Shown here in pieces: positions 61,454 to 64,000 of a DNA stretch of 64,000 bases. This DNA is from Aquibacillus halophilus (GTDB lineage Bacteria > Bacillota > Bacilli > Bacillales > Amphibacillaceae): positions 1 to 64,000 of the forward strand of contig NZ_WJNG01000001.1 of NCBI RefSeq assembly GCF_009649745.1, written 5' to 3'. A program made the position numbers and the translations under genes. How positions within the stretch are numbered: position 1 is the first letter of the stretch; each line of letters starts with the position of its first letter. Below the pieces are notes generated by a model. The model saw only the letters and a list, made by a program, of their open reading frames with translations. It had not been told where the DNA came from and did not search any database.

Positions 61454-61672
61454 TTTTTCACCTCCCGATGATAATGTAACCAAAAGGATTGAATGCTATT
61501 TTAGATGGTTTTTCCCAAAAATATTTGAGTCCGTTTTTCAATTTAAGCAAAGAGAAAAACTACACATCATATCGATTTTTTCATCATATCTTATAGACAA
61601 GATGCCTTTGGACAAGTTATTTTTTCAAACTAATCCATACCGCATCGCAGAATCTGTAGAGGGTGATTGAAA

Positions 61673-63523
61673 TTGAGAAAAATACTTAGTATTCTCTTCC
61701 TACTATTAATAGTAATTACTCTTGTTAGTTGTTCAGACCAAAATAAGTCTGTGACCATCGATAGTGTTGATATCCTGGCTCAAATTGACACCGTTGGAAC
61801 GATCCATGTGAAAGAGCTCTACAATTATACTATTAGTGGATCTAATCAAGGAACAACACGATTAATGAAGTCGAACATAGAGAATTTCCAGGCCTACAAA
61901 GCACCTCATCTGGCAGAAAATGCTGATCTAGAGACAGAAGGGTTGGAACCATTAAAGGTAGAAAAAGAAAACAATCGTTACCAGGTTACTTTTCCTACAG
62001 AAGATGAAAATAAACAAGTTTTTTACAGCTATCAGATTAGTGATGTAGTAACCAAATATAATGACATGGCTGATTTAAGCTACTCGTTTTTTGAGTTAAA
62101 TCAACTTGAATTGCACGATGTAGCAATTAACCTACAGACTCCATCTAAACAAATTTCAAAAGATACATTTCTCTTTTTCCATTCTAGACAACAGCCAGAA
62201 ATTCAAACAGCTGATGGGTCTATCCAGTATCAGTATAATTCAATATCTGATTCCGAATCCTATCCATTCCGATTAATTTTTCCAGCAGCTGAATTAGCAG
62301 ATCGTCCAGTTGATCAAGCAAAAGATATCAAAGATAGTGTCTTAGTTTCAGAAGGTTCATTGCAATGGCGGTATCAGAATATTGATGAAAACTTCAATGA
62401 TAGTATTGGATTAATAGCCGTCCTCATGATACTCGTTCTACTAATTGGATCTGCGCTATTCTTTTTCCATCCAAATCGTAAGAGACTACCATTCGACAAC
62501 AAGGCTTTACTTTCACTATTGGAAAGATCTAATCCATTGTTTGTTAGATACTTAAATAATGAAGCAAAACTATCGGAGGAAGATATCATCGCCGTTTTTT
62601 TCTCCTTGAACCAACGAAACTTGATATCCATTTCTGAAGTACCTTCTGAAGTAAATGCCGGAACTACTTTTCGCTTTACCTGGAAAAGGTCCCAAGTAAA
62701 ACTTCGAGAAAGTGATCAATATATTAAAGAATGGCTGTTTACTAGAAAAGATGAGCTTGGTCCTTACTTTTTGCTCGAATCAATGGCAGCTCCTGATCAA
62801 AAAATCCAAAGTCGCACGGAGAAAAATAACTATTCCAAAGTTTTTAAACAATGTTTTGAAAGATGGCGCGAGTTGATTGAGGAACAGCCCTCCTTTCAAA
62901 ATGTTAAGAACACTTATATTCCCTATCATCTATTTTCCTTCTCACTTGTCTTGCTTACGATTTCGTTGCTATCCTACTTTGTTTTCTCGGATGTATGGTC
63001 ACGAGAAACACAATACGTTGTTACGATAATTTTTACTATCTTTGGTTCAGTTGTTGTCTATTTTAAATGCCATAAGATTCTCATGATCCTTCTATTTGTT
63101 GAGTCATTTATACTTAGTCTTTTCCTTTCAATGACAGCTGCAACAGGAATTTTTCTCATTTTTATCGTGCTTGCCGGCACCGTAACTGTGCTGATTCCGA
63201 GTTCTCGTTGGAAACATGGTAGCAATGAATTACGAAGAGCTATCAAACTTGCAAAGAAGTTAATTAAGAAAAACCAATATCCACTGGGGGTTACGCCGAA
63301 AGTAATCGAGAGGCAGATGCAATACGCAATCATTCTTCGTCAGGAAAATAAATTTGTACAACAATGCAACGCAATTCCCGCTACCCTTTTAGCAAGCGGA
63401 AATTACCCCCTACTCAATAATCCCAAATTTACCGTTGCAGCATTCGATCCAAGCATTTTGCTAACAGCACCACAGATCGAAATCGACCGAGATGAAAAGG
63501 GGGAAAGCGTAAGAGAAGCATAA
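61673..63523 (+). CDS. DUF2207-type membrane lipoprotein
   Basis: A 616-residue protein with a lipobox-like LVSCSD (about residue 19) and a large extracellular N-terminal beta domain that opens VDILAQIDTVGTIHVKELYN. A membrane helix at about 245-265 (GLIAVLMILVLLIGSALFFF) is followed by a cytoplasmic part with a winged-helix-like LSEEDIIAVFFSLNQRNLI, and two to four more hydrophobic segments at 425-510. That layout is typical of DUF2207 predicted membrane proteins, of unknown function. TTG 61673 is preferred, with GAGGG 9 bases upstream, over TTG 61667 at 3 bases. Confidence 0.78.
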   Translation: MRKILSILFLLLIVITLVSCSDQNKSVTIDSVDILAQIDTVGTIHVKELYNYTISGSNQGTTRLMKSNIENFQAYKAPHLAENADLETEGLEPLKVEKENNRYQVTFPTEDENKQVFYSYQISDVVTKYNDMADLSYSFFELNQLELHDVAINLQTPSKQISKDTFLFFHSRQQPEIQTADGSIQYQYNSISDSESYPFRLIFPAAELADRPVDQAKDIKDSVLVSEGSLQWRYQNIDENFNDSIGLIAVLMILVLLIGSALFFFHPNRKRLPFDNKALLSLLERSNPLFVRYLNNEAKLSEEDIIAVFFSLNQRNLISISEVPSEVNAGTTFRFTWKRSQVKLRESDQYIKEWLFTRKDELGPYFLLESMAAPDQKIQSRTEKNNYSKVFKQCFERWRELIEEQPSFQNVKNTYIPYHLFSFSLVLLTISLLSYFVFSDVWSRETQYVVTIIFTIFGSVVVYFKCHKILMILLFVESFILSLFLSMTAATGIFLIFIVLAGTVTVLIPSSRWKHGSNELRRAIKLAKKLIKKNQYPLGVTPKVIERQMQYAIILRQENKFVQQCNAIPATLLASGNYPLLNNPKFTVAAFDPSILLTAPQIEIDRDEKGESVREA

Positions 63524-63546
63524 GAGCGGGGAGCAGAGGTGGAACA

Positions 63547-63563
63547 CAGGGACGGTTCTTTTG
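63547..63563 (+). repeat. short dispersed repeat, copy 2
   Basis: CAGGGACGGTTCTTTTG, 23 bp after the DUF2207 stop codon, preceded by GGAACA. Confidence 0.8.
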
Positions 63564-63596
63564 AGTATGGTGCCAAGTTAGAGAAGTAGTGGTGCG

Positions 63597-63613
63597 CAGG
63601 GACGGTTCTTTTG
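63597..63613 (+). repeat. short dispersed repeat, copy 3
   Basis: CAGGGACGGTTCTTTTG again, 50 bp after copy 2, in the same orientation. Confidence 0.8.
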
Positions 63614-63695
63614 CGTATAGTATAAGAAGCATTGAACGAACTGCCCTCGCCGGTAGGTACCTGTCCTACACCCAAAAATAATAAGGGGCTCCAAG

Positions 63696-63727
63696 AGGTT
63701 GCTTATCACAAGAAGGATAAGCAACCT
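63696..63727. terminator. hairpin, possible terminator of the DUF2207 gene
   Basis: AGGTTGCTTATC and GATAAGCAACCT form a 12-bp perfect stem; the tail ACTTTGTTG is only weakly T-rich. Confidence 0.5.
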
Positions 63728-63800
63728 ACTTTGTTGAAGTAATTATTACGATTCAAAATGGAGTTAAATAAACTTTAAATGCATATTATTTAAATGTGTT

Positions 63801-63815
63801 CAAAAGAACCGTCCC
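63801..63815 (-). repeat. short dispersed repeat, copy 4 (inverted)
   Basis: CAAAAGAACCGTCCC, the reverse complement of the other copies, immediately before the ribosome binding site of the last gene. With copies 2 and 3 it could fold a long-range stem. Confidence 0.8.
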
Positions 63816-63840
63816 CATGTCTCAACAAAGGAGTTAGTTC

Positions 63841-64000
63841 ATGAAAAAGATAGTAATTATTTTTTCGGTTTCTTTGACTTTATTAGTGTTGCTTCTAATT
63901 TGGATAATTTCTGACAACAAAAATGATACTTTATCTAGGTTTGAAGACCATTTGAGAGATGATAATTTTTCGTTTGAAACATATGAGCTTAATGAGGATA
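63841..64000 (+). CDS. N-terminal fragment of a membrane-anchored or secreted protein
   Basis: ATG 63841 follows AAAGGAGTTAG. The 53 residues in the window begin MKKIVIIFSVSLTLLVLLLI, a signal or anchor helix, then a hydrophilic part (SDNKNDTLSRFEDHLRDDNF). The gene runs off the window edge. No family can be named from this piece. Confidence 0.75.
   Translation, partial: MKKIVIIFSVSLTLLVLLLIWIISDNKNDTLSRFEDHLRDDNFSFETYELNED

Larger units (their letters stand above)
63524..63840. other. gene-less stretch rich in short repeats
   Basis: About 320 bases holding three copies of the GGGACGGTTCTTTTG repeat and one hairpin. Two ORFs that cross it on the minus strand are translations of the repeats. 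No gene is supported. Confidence 0.6.

Noticed and set aside
63403-63675. Minus-strand ORFs of 90 and 67 residues near the right end
   Set aside because: They overlap the end of the DUF2207 gene and the GGGACGGTTCTTTTG repeats; no binding site or family match.
1-64000. CRISPR arrays, prophage, insertion sequences, rRNA or tRNA genes
   Set aside because: No evenly spaced direct repeats, no transposase or phage structural cluster, and no tRNA or rRNA-like sequence were found on reading both strands.

Overview
The window is a 64 kb stretch of low-GC chromosome from an endospore-forming Bacillaceae (Bacillota). Evidence for this is the strong AGGAGG ribosome binding sites, frequent GTG/TTG starts, a SAM-I riboswitch in front of a metI-metC pair, a SigI/RsgI pair, a SinI-like anti-repressor, a sporulation-type sensor kinase, a DUF3231 protein and CcpA-type cre boxes. 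The genus cannot be fixed from the sequence. There are no rRNA or tRNA genes, no CRISPR array, and no intact transposase or prophage. The mobile-looking material is short hairpin repeats.

Region by region. 0.5-9.4 kb is a sulfur region: transsulfuration genes metI-metC under a SAM riboswitch, a sulfonate/nitrate/taurine-type ABC transporter, and a YeiH-type putative sulfate exporter divergent from a LysR regulator. 9.4-25 kb is a large deoxy-sugar region. It has fucI, an FGGY kinase and fucA; an RbsABC-type importer; the mutarotase fucU with a second FGGY kinase and an FSA-type aldolase; and an oxidative branch (L-fucose dehydrogenase-like AKR, lactonase, zinc alcohol dehydrogenase) divergent from a LacI regulator. 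Two near-identical palindromes, TGTTACCGRTAACA, lie upstream of the oxidative operon and of the importer and are the likely operators. 25-34.4 kb holds an orphan histidine kinase, an isochorismatase-family hydrolase, a SET-domain protein, a TPR protein, a P-type Ca2+-ATPase and an MFS transporter that lacks a canonical start codon.

34.6-42.6 kb is a sigma-factor district. It holds a SigX-like ECF sigma factor with its membrane anti-sigma, an ECF41 sigma factor coupled to an FAD oxidoreductase and preceded by an ECF41-type promoter, and sigI-rsgI. Next to these is an exported DUF5667-like protein with a very long charged helix, controlled by a c-di-GMP-I riboswitch. 42.6-64 kb contains a LOV-GGDEF-EAL protein (a probable blue-light-controlled c-di-GMP phosphodiesterase), another sigma-like protein and a 1727-residue kinase-like/AAA/TPR/GAF/histidine kinase. 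That protein is paired with an OmpR-type regulator, and a 45-residue SinI-like ORF sits between them. Further along is a second c-di-GMP-I riboswitch with its own terminator in front of a lipoprotein gene, followed by more lipoproteins, a HAD hydrolase and a DUF2207 protein.

The most interesting theme lies between 41 and 59.5 kb. Two c-di-GMP riboswitch-controlled envelope proteins, a light-sensing c-di-GMP phosphodiesterase and a SinI-like anti-repressor beside a giant two-component system together suggest a locus for the motile/sessile decision. Other notable points are two families of ~110-130 bp hairpin repeats, a scattered GGGACGGTTCTTTTG repeat, a frameshifted coiled-coil gene and a decayed flavodoxin fragment. 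Four genes described here are short and easily missed: 47030-47188, 56293-56430, 57880-58056 and the edge gene at 63841.
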